Below the pieces are notes generated by a model, which was not told the DNA's origin, did no database searches, and saw nothing but the letters and a program-made list of their open reading frames with translations. Of a stretch of DNA of 64,000 nt, positions 55,546 to 64,000 are shown piece by piece (position 1 is the first letter of the stretch; each line of letters begins with the position of its first letter). The position numbers were made by a program, and so were the translations under genes. Source of the stretch: Rhodobacteraceae bacterium S2214 (lineage in GTDB: Bacteria; Pseudomonadota; Alphaproteobacteria; Rhodobacterales; Rhodobacteraceae); NCBI GenBank assembly GCA_025141675.1, contig CP081161.1:2330001-2394000 (forward strand), in the 5' to 3' direction.

Positions 55546-56332
55546 GGGGTAGCCTTTTTCGGATTTGGATCGGCGCGAAAATCTCGCCCTGCCGAATTTC
55601 GATCTTGCCTTCTTTGGCCAGTTCCAGCGACGCCGCAAAGGTCGCCGCGGTGGATGATCGCGTGCGCACCGCGTCCGCATCCCAGCCATCGGGGAAATAG
55701 CTTTGTAAATCAGTCCAGTCGCCTGCAAAGCCGATCATGCCCCGCATCCGTTCCAGCGCCTGCTCCATCGTCATCACATGGGCGCGGTCCAGCACAAAAG
55801 GTCGGAAATCGTCCTTCGTCCTGATCCGCGCGTAGCCTTGCATCAGATCAAGCAGCGTTGCGGTATAGGTGACTTTGCGCACGCGTTGCACATCTTCGGT
55901 GATGCCGCGTGCAAAGAAATCACGGCCCAATTGATCGCGGCCCATCAGCTTTGCGGCAACTTCACGCATGGCGGCCAACCGTTCCAACTGGAATGCCAGA
56001 TGCGCGGCAAGCTCTTCACCCGACGGTCCGTCTTCAGTCGGATCAGGGGGGAGCAACAGCCGCGATTTCAGAAACGCGAGCCACGCCGCCATCACCAGAT
56101 AATCGGCCGCCAATTCCAGCCGCAGTTCTTTGGCTTTCTCAACAAACGCCAGATATTGTTCGGCCAGCGCGAGGATGGATATCTGGCGCAGGTCCACCTT
56201 CTGCGTCCGCGACAGCGTCAGCAGCAAGTCCAGCGGCCCTTCATACGCACCCACGTCCACGATCAACGCTTCAGCGGCCACACGTTCGCTGACGCTCATC
56301 AGGTCGGGTTCAGAGGTATCTGTATCGCTCAT
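55538..56332 (-). CDS. scpA: Segregation and condensation protein A
   Basis: ScpA is the kleisin that bridges the SMC ATPase heads. The 264-aa protein shows the family core VDVGAYEGPLDLLLTLSRTQKVDLRQISI near residue 25 and the winged-helix C-terminus (EGKIEIRQGEIFAPIQIR). It overlaps scpB and starts eight bases after nagZ ends. SMC itself lies elsewhere. Confidence 0.95.
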   Translation of the reverse strand: MSDTDTSEPDLMSVSERVAAEALIVDVGAYEGPLDLLLTLSRTQKVDLRQISILALAEQYLAFVEKAKELRLELAADYLVMAAWLAFLKSRLLLPPDPTEDGPSGEELAAHLAFQLERLAAMREVAAKLMGRDQLGRDFFARGITEDVQRVRKVTYTATLLDLMQGYARIRTKDDFRPFVLDRAHVMTMEQALERMRGMIGFAGDWTDLQSYFPDGWDADAVRTRSSTAATFAASLELAKEGKIEIRQGEIFAPIQIRKRLPRD

Positions 56333-56340
56333 CTGTGCCT

Positions 56341-57327
56341 TCAGCCAAGTTGGGCTGCAAGGTCCGCTTTGAGCGCTGAAATGTCAATGTGATCAGGGTC
56401 TTTTCGCCATGTCAGCGCGCGATCTGCGCGGGATTGCGCGGCATCGGTCATTTTGCCTGCAGCCGCTGCGACAGCGATCATTTCGTTCTCGTCGCCGTTG
56501 CAATGCAAAGCCACGTCACAGCCTGCTGCAATCGACACTTCGGCCCGTTCAGCGATACTGCCCGACAAAGCCTCCATCGAGATATCGTCAGTCATCAGAA
56601 GCCCGTCAAACCCGATATCCACACGGATCATTTCGATCAATGCAGGGTTCTGGGTGGCAGGCAGTTCACCAGCTTCGGGGAACACCATATGCGCGGACAT
56701 GCCCATCGGCAGGTCGTTCAACGCGCGGAACGGGGCGAAATCCCATGCGCTGGCTTCCAGCAGTTCCGCGTTGGCGGTCGGCAGGTTCAGGTGGCTGTCC
56801 ACCGTCGTGCGCCCATGCCCCGGCATGTGTTTGATAATCGGCAGGACACCGCCTGCAAGATAACCATCAGCCACCGCACGCGCGTTTTCAGTCACCGTCT
56901 CTGGGTTGCGGCCCATACACCGGTTTTGCAGAAACGGATGGGTTTCATCAGATGCGATGTCGCAAGTCGGCCCACAATTCGTATCAATGCCCACATCACG
57001 CAATTCAGCCGCAATCAAACGGGCCCGCATATAAAAGCTTTTGGCAGGGTCCTGCGCCCGATCCGCTTGGTCTAACGGCGGCCAGTATTCGGCCCAATGC
57101 GGTTCGCGCAGGCGTTGCACACGACCGCCTTCTTGGTCGATCATGATCGGGGCGTCGCGGCCGACGCTGTCACGCAATTCGGCGGTCAGTGACCGCAGTT
57201 GATCCGGCGTATCCACATTGCGGGCGAAAAGGATAAACCCCCACGGGTCCGCATCCCGAAAGAACGTCTTTTCCCACGCTGACAGGCGCAGCCCCGCGGG
57301 CGCGAGGATCGTGGCACCGTTGCGCAT
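56341..57327 (-). CDS. nagZ: Beta-N-acetylhexosaminidase NagZ
   Basis: A 328-aa family-3 glycoside hydrolase that removes GlcNAc from muropeptides during cell-wall recycling. The catalytic loop is KHMPGHGRTTVDSHLNLP (Asp/His pair) near residue 170 and the nucleophile Asp is in LLMTDDISMEAL near residue 240. No signal peptide is present, so it is cytoplasmic. Its ATG shares an A with the TGA stop of the SPOR gene (TGATG), linking two wall-related genes. Confidence 0.95.
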   Translation of the reverse strand: MRNGATILAPAGLRLSAWEKTFFRDADPWGFILFARNVDTPDQLRSLTAELRDSVGRDAPIMIDQEGGRVQRLREPHWAEYWPPLDQADRAQDPAKSFYMRARLIAAELRDVGIDTNCGPTCDIASDETHPFLQNRCMGRNPETVTENARAVADGYLAGGVLPIIKHMPGHGRTTVDSHLNLPTANAELLEASAWDFAPFRALNDLPMGMSAHMVFPEAGELPATQNPALIEMIRVDIGFDGLLMTDDISMEALSGSIAERAEVSIAAGCDVALHCNGDENEMIAVAAAAGKMTDAAQSRADRALTWRKDPDHIDISALKADLAAQLG

Positions 57328-58340
57328 CAGCGTACGACGACCGGAATACAATCCGTGTTTGCAGCCTGCAGCGTCGCACAGAAACGGCGGGCATCCGCAG
57401 CCTCAGTAAAGCCACTGGCGCGCAGACGGTAGAACGTGCTGCCACCACTTGATGCTTCTTGGATCACGCGGGTCTTATCGCCCATGTAGTCAGAGAAAAG
57501 CGACGACATACGCGTCCATTCAGCGGCGGCTGTATCGGCGGACGGGAACGCGCCAAGCTGCACAAGGTTGGTGCCAACAGGCAATGCGCCATCAGTTGCA
57601 ATAGTGGCCTCGGCCAGTGCTGCAGCAACAGCTGTGCTGGTATCAGCAACCTGTGGTGCCGCAGCGACAGGCGCTGATGTCGTCACCGAAACAGGTGTGG
57701 CGCGGCGCGGTCGTACAGTTGGGCGCAAGGATGTCGAAACACCCGGCACAGATGGATCGACGGCAGGCGCAGACGCAACCTCGGTACCATCAACCGTGAC
57801 GGTTGGTGCCACGTCTTCGCCGTCAGCCAAGGCTGTCAGCGGCGCGGCAGTGCCTGCGATCTGATCGGCAAGTGCCAGAATGCCTTCGGTCGTCAACGGC
57901 TCTTCCGTGTCAGTTGTCACGGCGGTTTCAAGCGCTGTCGGAATTTGTGTCTCGGACGGGGCCACGTCCGCAGCAGGCAGAACTTCACCCGCTTCGGCCA
58001 ACGGCTCAACCCGTAAATCTTCTTCGGCCAACCCCGGTGTGGCAGGTGCCAACAACAGGCTATCGGACGGCCCTGCGGCCTCGCCTATCCCTGCTACGTC
58101 ATTCACGGACAAACCAGCGTGGGATGCAATCTCACCGCCCGGTGCTTGCGGGGCGACACGCATCGCCCCTTCCATCGCGCGGACGACGGGGATGCCGGAC
58201 ACGTCGCGCATGATCAATTGGTAGCCCCAAACGCTCACGCCTACGACCAAGGCCAGCGATACCGCCGCACCTGCGTAGTTCACCAGTGAACCGGATTGCA
58301 CAAAAGACTGGGATTGATCCCGCTCGTCGTAAATCGCCAT
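57327..58340 (-). CDS. SPOR-domain cell-envelope protein
   Basis: A 337-aa inner-membrane protein. The N-terminal cytoplasmic stretch (MAIYDERDQSQSF) is followed by one membrane helix (about residues 22-42), then a long Pro/Ala/Thr-rich periplasmic linker. A C-terminal SPOR domain (about residues 255-337, VQLGAFPSADTAAAEWTRM to the end) follows. SPOR domains bind denuded peptidoglycan glycan strands at the division site. It is between argS and nagZ, as in relatives, and may recruit wall enzymes. Confidence 0.92.
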   Translation of the reverse strand: MAIYDERDQSQSFVQSGSLVNYAGAAVSLALVVGVSVWGYQLIMRDVSGIPVVRAMEGAMRVAPQAPGGEIASHAGLSVNDVAGIGEAAGPSDSLLLAPATPGLAEEDLRVEPLAEAGEVLPAADVAPSETQIPTALETAVTTDTEEPLTTEGILALADQIAGTAAPLTALADGEDVAPTVTVDGTEVASAPAVDPSVPGVSTSLRPTVRPRRATPVSVTTSAPVAAAPQVADTSTAVAAALAEATIATDGALPVGTNLVQLGAFPSADTAAAEWTRMSSLFSDYMGDKTRVIQEASSGGSTFYRLRASGFTEAADARRFCATLQAANTDCIPVVVR

Positions 58341-58428
58341 ACCTGCCTCGCGCCAGCTTACCGCCAAGCCAAGTCAGGCGGGGACTGATCATCTAGAGTT
58401 TGCTCGCCCCCGCGACGGTGCAGTTGAT

Positions 58429-60165
58429 CTACATCTCTTCCGCAGGAGTAACCCCAAGAATACCCAACCCAGCCACGATCACAACAGAAACGGCGCTGAT
58501 CAGCGCAATTTTCGCCTGTGTTGTCGAAACGTCACCCTCTTGGACAAAGCGCAGCGACACATCGTCGTTGCCTTTGTTGTAGAGCGCATGGAAGTCTGAC
58601 GCGAGTTCATAGAGGTAGAACGCGATCTTATGCGGCTCGTGCCCCTTGGCAGCAATTTCCACCAAACGCGGCCATTCGGCGAGCTTTTTGGCGACGGTCA
58701 ATTCGGCCTCATTGGTGAGACCAGACAAATCAATCTCTGCCAAAGTGGCGTCTGACACGTCCGCAAACGCAGCTGCTTTCGCCTTGGCTGAATTCACCCG
58801 TGCATAGGCGTAGTTCACGTAGAACACAGGGTTGTCTTTGGACTGCTCCAGCACTTTCGCGAAATCGAAGTCCAGCGGCGCGTCGTTTTTACGGGTCAGC
58901 ATGTGGAACCGTGTGACGCTTGCGCCCACCTGATCCACAACATCGCGCAGGGTCACAAACGTCCCTGCCCGTTTCGACATCTTGAACGGTTCACCGTTTT
59001 TGTAGAGCTTCACAAGCTGCGTCAGCTTGATATCCAACGGCACCTTGTTGTCAGACAGCGCAGACACAGCCGCTTTCATCCGCTTCACATAGCCGCCGTG
59101 ATCCGCCCCAAAGACGTTGATCAGCGCGTCATAGCCGCGTTTCACCTTGTCGTAGTGGTACGCGATATCAGGCGCGAAATAGGTCCACGCCCCGTCAGAT
59201 TTCTGAACAGCTCGATCTTGGTCATCGCCAAAGTCGGTGGATTTGAACAAGGTCTGCTCACGTGCTTCCCAATCATCGGGCATTTTGCCTTTTGGTGGTT
59301 CAAGCGTGCCTTGGTAGATCAGACCCTTCTCCTTGAGTTCCGCAATCGCGGATTCAATCAAGCCCGTGCCGTAAAGCGACTTCTCAGAAAAGAAGTTATC
59401 CATCTCGACGTTCAAAGACGCCAGATCGTCGCGGATCAGGTCCATCATCTTCTCGGTGGAAAATTCACGAACGTCTTGCAGCCAAACATCCTCTGACTTC
59501 CCGAGGTACGCGTCGCCAACTTTTTCTTTCAACGCTTCGCCAACCGGGATCAGATAGTCACCCGGATAAGTGCCATCCTCGAACGCAACCTCTTGGCCGT
59601 GCGCCTCTTGATACCGCAGGAACACAGACCGCGCGAGCACGTCGACCTGACCACCGCCATCGTTGATGTAGTATTCTTTGGTGACGTCGTAGCCTGCATA
59701 GGAAAGAAGCGTTGCCAGCGCATCACCAAACACAGCGCCCCGCGTGTGACCAACATGCAAAGGCCCTGTGGGGTTGGCGGACACATATTCCACCATCATC
59801 TTTTTGCCCTGACCGAGATCGGACTTGCCGTAGGACGGGTCAGTCAACGCGGCCTTCACCACGCCCTGCCACACATCCGCGTTCAACCGCATGTTCAAGA
59901 AACCGGGTCCTGCGACCTCTGCCGACGCAATCCGCGCATCAGCCGTCAGTTTGCCTGCAAGAGCTTCGGCAATCGCCCGCGGGTTCATCTTAGCGGGTTT
60001 CGCCAGAACCATCGCCGCGTTCGTCGCCATATCACCATGTGCTGCGTCTCGTGGCGGTTCCACAGACACATTGGTCGTGGACAAACCGTCCGGCAAAGTG
60101 CCGTCAGCAACAAGCGCGTCAAGACTGTCGATCACAACAGTCCGGATATCAGCAAAAAGGTTCAT
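58429..60165 (-). CDS. argS: Arginyl-tRNA synthetase
   Basis: A 578-aa class I synthetase. It has the N-terminal Add-1 domain, the HIGH-type signature SANPTGPLHVGHTRGAVFGD near residue 120, the KMSK motif in FKMSKRAGTF and the C-terminal DALR anticodon-binding domain ending in the TPAEEM tail. ATG 60165 is chosen because the family begins MNLFADIRTVVIDSL. It leads the argS-SPOR-nagZ-scpA-scpB series. Confidence 0.97.
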   Translation of the reverse strand: MNLFADIRTVVIDSLDALVADGTLPDGLSTTNVSVEPPRDAAHGDMATNAAMVLAKPAKMNPRAIAEALAGKLTADARIASAEVAGPGFLNMRLNADVWQGVVKAALTDPSYGKSDLGQGKKMMVEYVSANPTGPLHVGHTRGAVFGDALATLLSYAGYDVTKEYYINDGGGQVDVLARSVFLRYQEAHGQEVAFEDGTYPGDYLIPVGEALKEKVGDAYLGKSEDVWLQDVREFSTEKMMDLIRDDLASLNVEMDNFFSEKSLYGTGLIESAIAELKEKGLIYQGTLEPPKGKMPDDWEAREQTLFKSTDFGDDQDRAVQKSDGAWTYFAPDIAYHYDKVKRGYDALINVFGADHGGYVKRMKAAVSALSDNKVPLDIKLTQLVKLYKNGEPFKMSKRAGTFVTLRDVVDQVGASVTRFHMLTRKNDAPLDFDFAKVLEQSKDNPVFYVNYAYARVNSAKAKAAAFADVSDATLAEIDLSGLTNEAELTVAKKLAEWPRLVEIAAKGHEPHKIAFYLYELASDFHALYNKGNDDVSLRFVQEGDVSTTQAKIALISAVSVVIVAGLGILGVTPAEEM

Positions 60166-60252
60166 AGCGTTTTCACATCTCTCAAAGGTAAGTCGTCCGT
60201 CTAACACTCTTGGCGTCTAGGTCAATTGCCGGGACAGAGCTTCTGCCACAAT

Positions 60253-61932
60253 CTAAGGGAAACGACCGTCGCCGACATGAAACGGCTCATCGCCAAAAAT
60301 CGCTTTGCGTTTTGCATTGTGGATCATGTGCAGTTGCCATTCCCACATAAACGGATCACCGATCACTTGAACACGCAGTGGCCATGAATGGGTTTCATCG
60401 GGCGCAAGCAGGACACCAGTGTCCGGCCATGCGTCATCCGCCGGTTCGATGGATGTATCGCTGATGCGTAAATCAAACCCCGCCAAAAACTCTGGCGTCA
60501 AGAAATACGGCTCATCGGACAGGTTTTCGATAACCATGCTGCCAATATCGAACATAGGTAGATCAGGCCGCGTATCGCCCATACCAAGCGAAATCATGCG
60601 CGGAGAAAAATGGATCCGAAGCCCATCGTACAGTACAAAGTCGGACTGCGAATGCGCGCCGCAAATGCGCGATATGTCGTAATTCTCGGCGTTTGGATCG
60701 GGAACATCCGACCGATACCAACCATAGCTCAGGCACGCATTGCCGACCAACAAATCGTCATCAAATCCGACGCCTACCGGTAAATTGCCTGGGCGAGCCA
60801 CCACGCGGGACCCGTAGAAAATTTCATTTTCGACGACTGCATAAGCGCCAAGGCGCGAAGCTGGGCCATGATCGATGATATGGCGGTCTTCGACTTCGTC
60901 TTCAGGAACTACGGTGAAGTAATGCCCATTTAGCCAAAACGCGTATCTAAAGCTCATCGCTTCTTTGTCCGGCAGCGCGTTCAGCACCCCAATGTTTTGC
61001 ACAACCGGCTTATCGTTAAGTCGGACCGCGTAAACGGTCCCAGACGGCGCTAGCGTCAAGAACACGTTCCGAGAATTTAATCCGCGCCCCATGAACACAG
61101 CCTGCGCAATCGGTTCCGGAAGCGTCACGATATCCACCACATCATGTAGCAATGTGAGCCGCGTGATAGCGGGCCCTTGCCGGATCAACAGCCCAGCGTT
61201 AGCCGACAGGTCTTCCGTGCCGACACCGTCCTTAAACTGTGTAGAGACGAGCGTATCACAATCAAGCATTTCGGCCGGTTCGTTCGCAACTAGATCATAT
61301 AGCCGCGTCGCCCCCTCCCAAATGGCCCCGTTCATCTCGAACCAGAGCCGGCAATGGTGACGCGGCTCGGTGACGGGCCGTTCGGGCAGCGCAAACGCAG
61401 GGTTGCTGGCAAACCAAGTCTCTTCGCCAATCGATAGTATATGATCTGAATGGATTTCGACCGTAGGCGTCTCTCCTGCAGGCAACGACATCACCTGCGT
61501 GCCACCTTTCCAAACCTGAAAAGCGTCATGGGCAAAACCACGTTCCAAAACCGCAAACGTCGCCGGATCAGCGCCCACGATCTGGCGACCTTCCAGCCAG
61601 ACCCGTGTGTGATCCAGACCGTAGCGCCCCGCGATGACGCGAAAACTATCAACATCAGCCGTGTCTAATGTCCGCCCGTTCACCGTCTTGGAATTGGCAG
61701 CCAACCCTAGCGTCAGGACATTGAACACAAATTTGTCGACACCCGACATCGGCCGCCAAGCCATTTTCCCGTCCTCGACGACGTAGCCGGTTGTCGCACC
61801 GCTGCGCTGCGCGGGCGCGTCTCTGTTTTGAAACAATGGCCGCCATACGAAAACATATGCCACCACAAGCAACACCACGATGACCAACGCACGACGGAAA
61901 GATTTAGACGGCGTATCGCTATGATTACTCAT
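60253..61932 (-). CDS. DKNYY-domain protein with N-terminal membrane anchor
   Basis: A 559-aa protein with one N-terminal membrane helix (about residues 13-33) and a large extracytoplasmic part. Residues about 80-150 carry a DKNYY-type repeat (DSFRVIAGRYGLDHTRVWLEGRQIVGADPATF, in pieces). Beyond residue 180 the sequence is beta-rich, WF/Y-rich and not known to me, ending with a compact segment IGDPFMWEWQLHMIHNAKR. It lies 18 bases after the antiporter gene and is probably co-transcribed with it. The function is unknown. Confidence 0.82.
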   Translation of the reverse strand: MSNHSDTPSKSFRRALVIVVLLVVAYVFVWRPLFQNRDAPAQRSGATTGYVVEDGKMAWRPMSGVDKFVFNVLTLGLAANSKTVNGRTLDTADVDSFRVIAGRYGLDHTRVWLEGRQIVGADPATFAVLERGFAHDAFQVWKGGTQVMSLPAGETPTVEIHSDHILSIGEETWFASNPAFALPERPVTEPRHHCRLWFEMNGAIWEGATRLYDLVANEPAEMLDCDTLVSTQFKDGVGTEDLSANAGLLIRQGPAITRLTLLHDVVDIVTLPEPIAQAVFMGRGLNSRNVFLTLAPSGTVYAVRLNDKPVVQNIGVLNALPDKEAMSFRYAFWLNGHYFTVVPEDEVEDRHIIDHGPASRLGAYAVVENEIFYGSRVVARPGNLPVGVGFDDDLLVGNACLSYGWYRSDVPDPNAENYDISRICGAHSQSDFVLYDGLRIHFSPRMISLGMGDTRPDLPMFDIGSMVIENLSDEPYFLTPEFLAGFDLRISDTSIEPADDAWPDTGVLLAPDETHSWPLRVQVIGDPFMWEWQLHMIHNAKRKAIFGDEPFHVGDGRFP

Positions 61933-61950
61933 GTCGCGGCCCCGCGTCCG

Positions 61951-63792
61951 TCACCCTTTTGCGTCCGACGGCGGTTGCGTCCCTGCCCTGTCTTCGGCAG
62001 GCCGCAACGCGATCAAGCGCACGTTGGCCCCACTTTTGATTTCAGTGTCGTACCGCACCAGCTTGATCGCACCGCCATCAGGCCACCAGCCCAACAAAAT
62101 ACTGTCAGCATGTTCGGCGCGCCAAGCGTCAAAATCGAACTCTTCCGTCAGACGTGTCACGCGGAACGTCCAACCATCTTCCACCATCGCTTCAAGATCT
62201 TGATACGACTGATCGGGGCCAAATCGCTGTCCACCCAACGTCCGAGGCAATTGGTGCCGCGCACTGTCGGATTTTTCGCGCATGATCTGGAAAACATTGT
62301 CGCGACCATATTCAGGGGACAAATCTGTTGCGACCAAGGTGTTGTAGGCATCGTTATCAGTCGCGGCGACCAAGGTTGCGTAGTTGATAAACTCAAGCCG
62401 GTTCTCTGCAGCTTCCGATAGGATATCACCAGAGAACGTCGCAATCCCCGCGCTCCGCGCACGGCGCAAATGGCCAAAGTTGGGATCGGTCATCAGCACC
62501 GGAATTTCCGCTTTCTGCAACGCTTCAGCCAAGCCAGTAGTAAAGCGCGATCCACCGATCAAGATAACCCCCGGCGTGCTCGCACCTGTCAGGCCCAAGA
62601 GCCGCGCAAACGGGGCCAAGGTAAAGCCGTGGATCACAACGGTCACGGCCACCAGAACAAACGCCAACGGCCCGATCAGGTCTGCGTCGGGAATGCCCAG
62701 TTCTTGCAAGCGTTCCCCGAACAACCCTGCAACGGCGATCAACACGACACCCCGCGGGCCGGTAAAGGCGACCAAAACCTGTTCCTTGAATGGCAGCTTT
62801 GACCCGATCAACGACACAAATACAGTCACGGGACGCGCAACAAACACGACGGCCAACACAAAGATCACCGCGCGCATGTCCAACTTGGCTAGCGCTGCGA
62901 AATCAAGGTTAGCTGCCAGCAAAATAAAGACACCCGATACCAACAGAACGGTCGCGTGTTCTTTGAAGCGCAGCAATTCAGTATAGCTGGGCAGGTTCGC
63001 GTTTGCGATCACAACGCCCATGACGGTCACAGCCAATAGACCGCTTTCGTGCAGCACCGCGTCCGATACGGCGAAGGTCGCCAAGAGCAGCGTGAACAAC
63101 ACAGGCACCTTCATATATTCCGGCACAAGCGCTTGCTTGAACGCACGAGACAACCCGTAGCCCGCGAGCCACCCCAGAACTGACGCGACAACAATGCCCA
63201 AGATCAGCTCGATTGCGGCGTCCATGGGGGTCGCACCTTCGGTGTTCAGAACCAAAACGACAGAGAACGCGAATACAGCCGCCAACGCCCCGATGGGATC
63301 GTTTACGATGGCTTCCCACTGCAGCAATGCAGCTGGCCTGCGCGACAAACGCGCCGTGCGCAAAAGCGGCGCGATCACTGTGGGGCCCGTCACGATCATG
63401 ATCCCGCCAAAGACAGCCGCACTTTCCCAGCCGATCCCGGCCCCATAATGCAGCGCCAGCACCGACGTTAGCCACCCCAACGGCGCACCAATAAAGACAA
63501 GCCTACGCACACCAACAGCCGCATCCCGCAGGTGGTGGAAATTCAGGGTCATCCCGCCTTCAAACAGGATTATCGCCACGGCAATCGAAATCATTGGCGC
63601 CGTCAACGGGCCGATGTCACGGATCGGATCAAATATCCCCAAGACAGGCCCGACGATGATGCCAGCGACCAACATCAGGACAATCGCAGGCATCCTTAAA
63701 CGCCACGCAAGCCACTGTGATCCAACACCTAAAGCGCCAACAAGGGCGATTGCTTCAACGGGGCTAAGGCCCGTCGTGGTTTCAGTGGCCAT
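61951..63792 (-). CDS. CPA1-type cation:proton antiporter with regulatory Rossmann domain
   Basis: A 613-aa membrane protein. About twelve helices (residues 10-400) contain the CPA1 ion-path motif TGPTVIAPLLRTARL and the Asn-Asp pair in EAIVNDPIG. A cytoplasmic TrkA-N-like domain (about residues 410-520) begins GVILIGGSRFTTGLAEAL, a variant of the nucleotide-binding Gly-rich loop, and contains TDNDAYNTLVA. A short C-terminal tail follows. It probably exchanges Na+ or K+ for H+ and contributes to pH and salt balance. ATG 63792 has AGGAG upstream; the DKNYY gene follows in the same direction. Confidence 0.92.
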   Translation of the reverse strand: MATETTTGLSPVEAIALVGALGVGSQWLAWRLRMPAIVLMLVAGIIVGPVLGIFDPIRDIGPLTAPMISIAVAIILFEGGMTLNFHHLRDAAVGVRRLVFIGAPLGWLTSVLALHYGAGIGWESAAVFGGIMIVTGPTVIAPLLRTARLSRRPAALLQWEAIVNDPIGALAAVFAFSVVLVLNTEGATPMDAAIELILGIVVASVLGWLAGYGLSRAFKQALVPEYMKVPVLFTLLLATFAVSDAVLHESGLLAVTVMGVVIANANLPSYTELLRFKEHATVLLVSGVFILLAANLDFAALAKLDMRAVIFVLAVVFVARPVTVFVSLIGSKLPFKEQVLVAFTGPRGVVLIAVAGLFGERLQELGIPDADLIGPLAFVLVAVTVVIHGFTLAPFARLLGLTGASTPGVILIGGSRFTTGLAEALQKAEIPVLMTDPNFGHLRRARSAGIATFSGDILSEAAENRLEFINYATLVAATDNDAYNTLVATDLSPEYGRDNVFQIMREKSDSARHQLPRTLGGQRFGPDQSYQDLEAMVEDGWTFRVTRLTEEFDFDAWRAEHADSILLGWWPDGGAIKLVRYDTEIKSGANVRLIALRPAEDRAGTQPPSDAKG

Positions 63793-63860
63793 GAGTATTC
63801 TCCTGTCGCAGGCGTATTGCCTATCATGCAAAACCTAGATCACAAGGGGAGAGAAACCAG

Positions 63861-64000
63861 TTAAACCGCAGCTTTGCGTCCCATCCAGCGCCGCCAGCCC
63901 ACAAAAGCCAGCAATCCCGACAGTAAAAGCGGCAACCCAGCTGGCACCGGAACAGGCGCGACAGGTTGCGCCAAGCCGAAAGAAAAGTTGTCGAAATTAT
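63861..64000 (-). CDS. C-terminus of a second VPxPA-CTERM protein
   Basis: The last 45 codons of a minus-strand gene that begins beyond the right edge. The end reads NFDNFSFGLAQPVAP, then the motif VPVPAGLP, a hydrophobic helix (LLLSGLLAFVGW) and the basic stop-transfer cluster RRWMGRK. This is the VPLPA-CTERM layout used for exosortase-dependent surface sorting. The body of the protein is not visible, so its role is unknown. Stop codon TAA at 63861-63863. Confidence 0.85.
   Translation of the reverse strand, partial: NFDNFSFGLAQPVAPVPVPAGLPLLLSGLLAFVGWRRWMGRKAAV

Noticed and set aside
1..64000. CRISPR arrays, transposases, prophage genes, toxin-antitoxin pairs or defence systems
   Set aside because: No regularly spaced repeats and no protein with such motifs were seen anywhere in the window.

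Overview
The window looks like core chromosome of a marine-type alphaproteobacterium of the order Rhodobacterales (Roseobacter group). This rests on gene order and family content, not on a search: rnd-purN-purM, pepA facing lptF-lptG-lptD-surA-pdxA-rsmA, yceD/rpmF-plsX-fabH-ihfA-merR-tRNA-Pro, and argS-SPOR-nagZ-scpA-scpB are arrangements familiar from that order. The recA upstream region carries the alphaproteobacterial SOS box (GTTC-N7-GTTC), two proteins end in a VPxPA-type sorting tail, and the dCTP deaminase is the long duplicated form. Base composition is moderately GC-rich with a few visibly AT-richer islands.

Layout. 1-1937: minus-strand purine genes purM-purN followed by the start of ribonuclease D. 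2055-4667: a small exported protein whose stop codon lies inside a CAT-anticodon tRNA gene, an ArsR/SRPBCC/membrane-protein operon, and a VPxPA-CTERM surface protein. 4762-8950: icd, a lone receiver protein, an SMR transporter and typA, with two strong terminators. 8969-13681 (minus): a membrane-anchored unknown, a DUF1330 protein, alaS and recA. 13878-18482: a sulfotransferase-like gene, then glpK-glpD divergent from their presumed repressor glpR. 18479-20368 (minus): rlmE and a Ppx/GppA phosphatase. 20621-22966: a three-gene one-carbon module (98-aa 'virulence factor' family protein, MTHFR-like protein, stand-alone methyl-THF:corrinoid methyltransferase). 23382-24854: a bacterial haem peroxidase of the animal superfamily. 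24915-26832 (minus): pepA-holC. 26969-34426: LPS transport and outer-membrane assembly, pdxA and rsmA. 34423-41371 (minus): a FlaR-like kinase fold, DUF4167, prmC-prfA-DUF1499, two tandem ureohydrolases and an M20 amidohydrolase. 41435-43338: mazG and a ferric-iron binding protein with a palindrome inside its promoter. 43401-47024: uup, olsB-like, msrB and a BamE-like lipoprotein. 47095-52726: yceD, an HxlR/nitroreductase pair, then rpmF-plsX-fabH-ihfA-merR. 52794-54715: tRNA-Pro, dcd and an AT-rich lipoprotein. 54910-64000 (minus): scpB, scpA, nagZ, a SPOR protein, argS, a DKNYY-domain protein, a CPA1-type antiporter, and the C-terminus of a second VPxPA-CTERM protein.

How the genes fit together. 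Most of the window is housekeeping: translation (alaS, argS, prfA/prmC, rlmE, rsmA, typA, rpmF), envelope biogenesis (lptFGD, surA, nagZ, SPOR, plsX/fabH, olsB), DNA maintenance (recA, scpAB, holC, dcd, ihfA) and central metabolism (icd, pur, glp). The accessory points of interest are the one-carbon module (a candidate part of a split methionine synthase), the paired ureohydrolases with different active-site loops, the iron-type operator before the FbpA-like gene, the HxlR/nitroreductase insertion between yceD and rpmF, and the AT-rich lipoprotein where tatABC would often follow scpB. I saw no CRISPR array, transposase, integrase, phage gene or rRNA gene. I also found no clear evidence of a wholly new multi-gene system; the findings are ranked accordingly.
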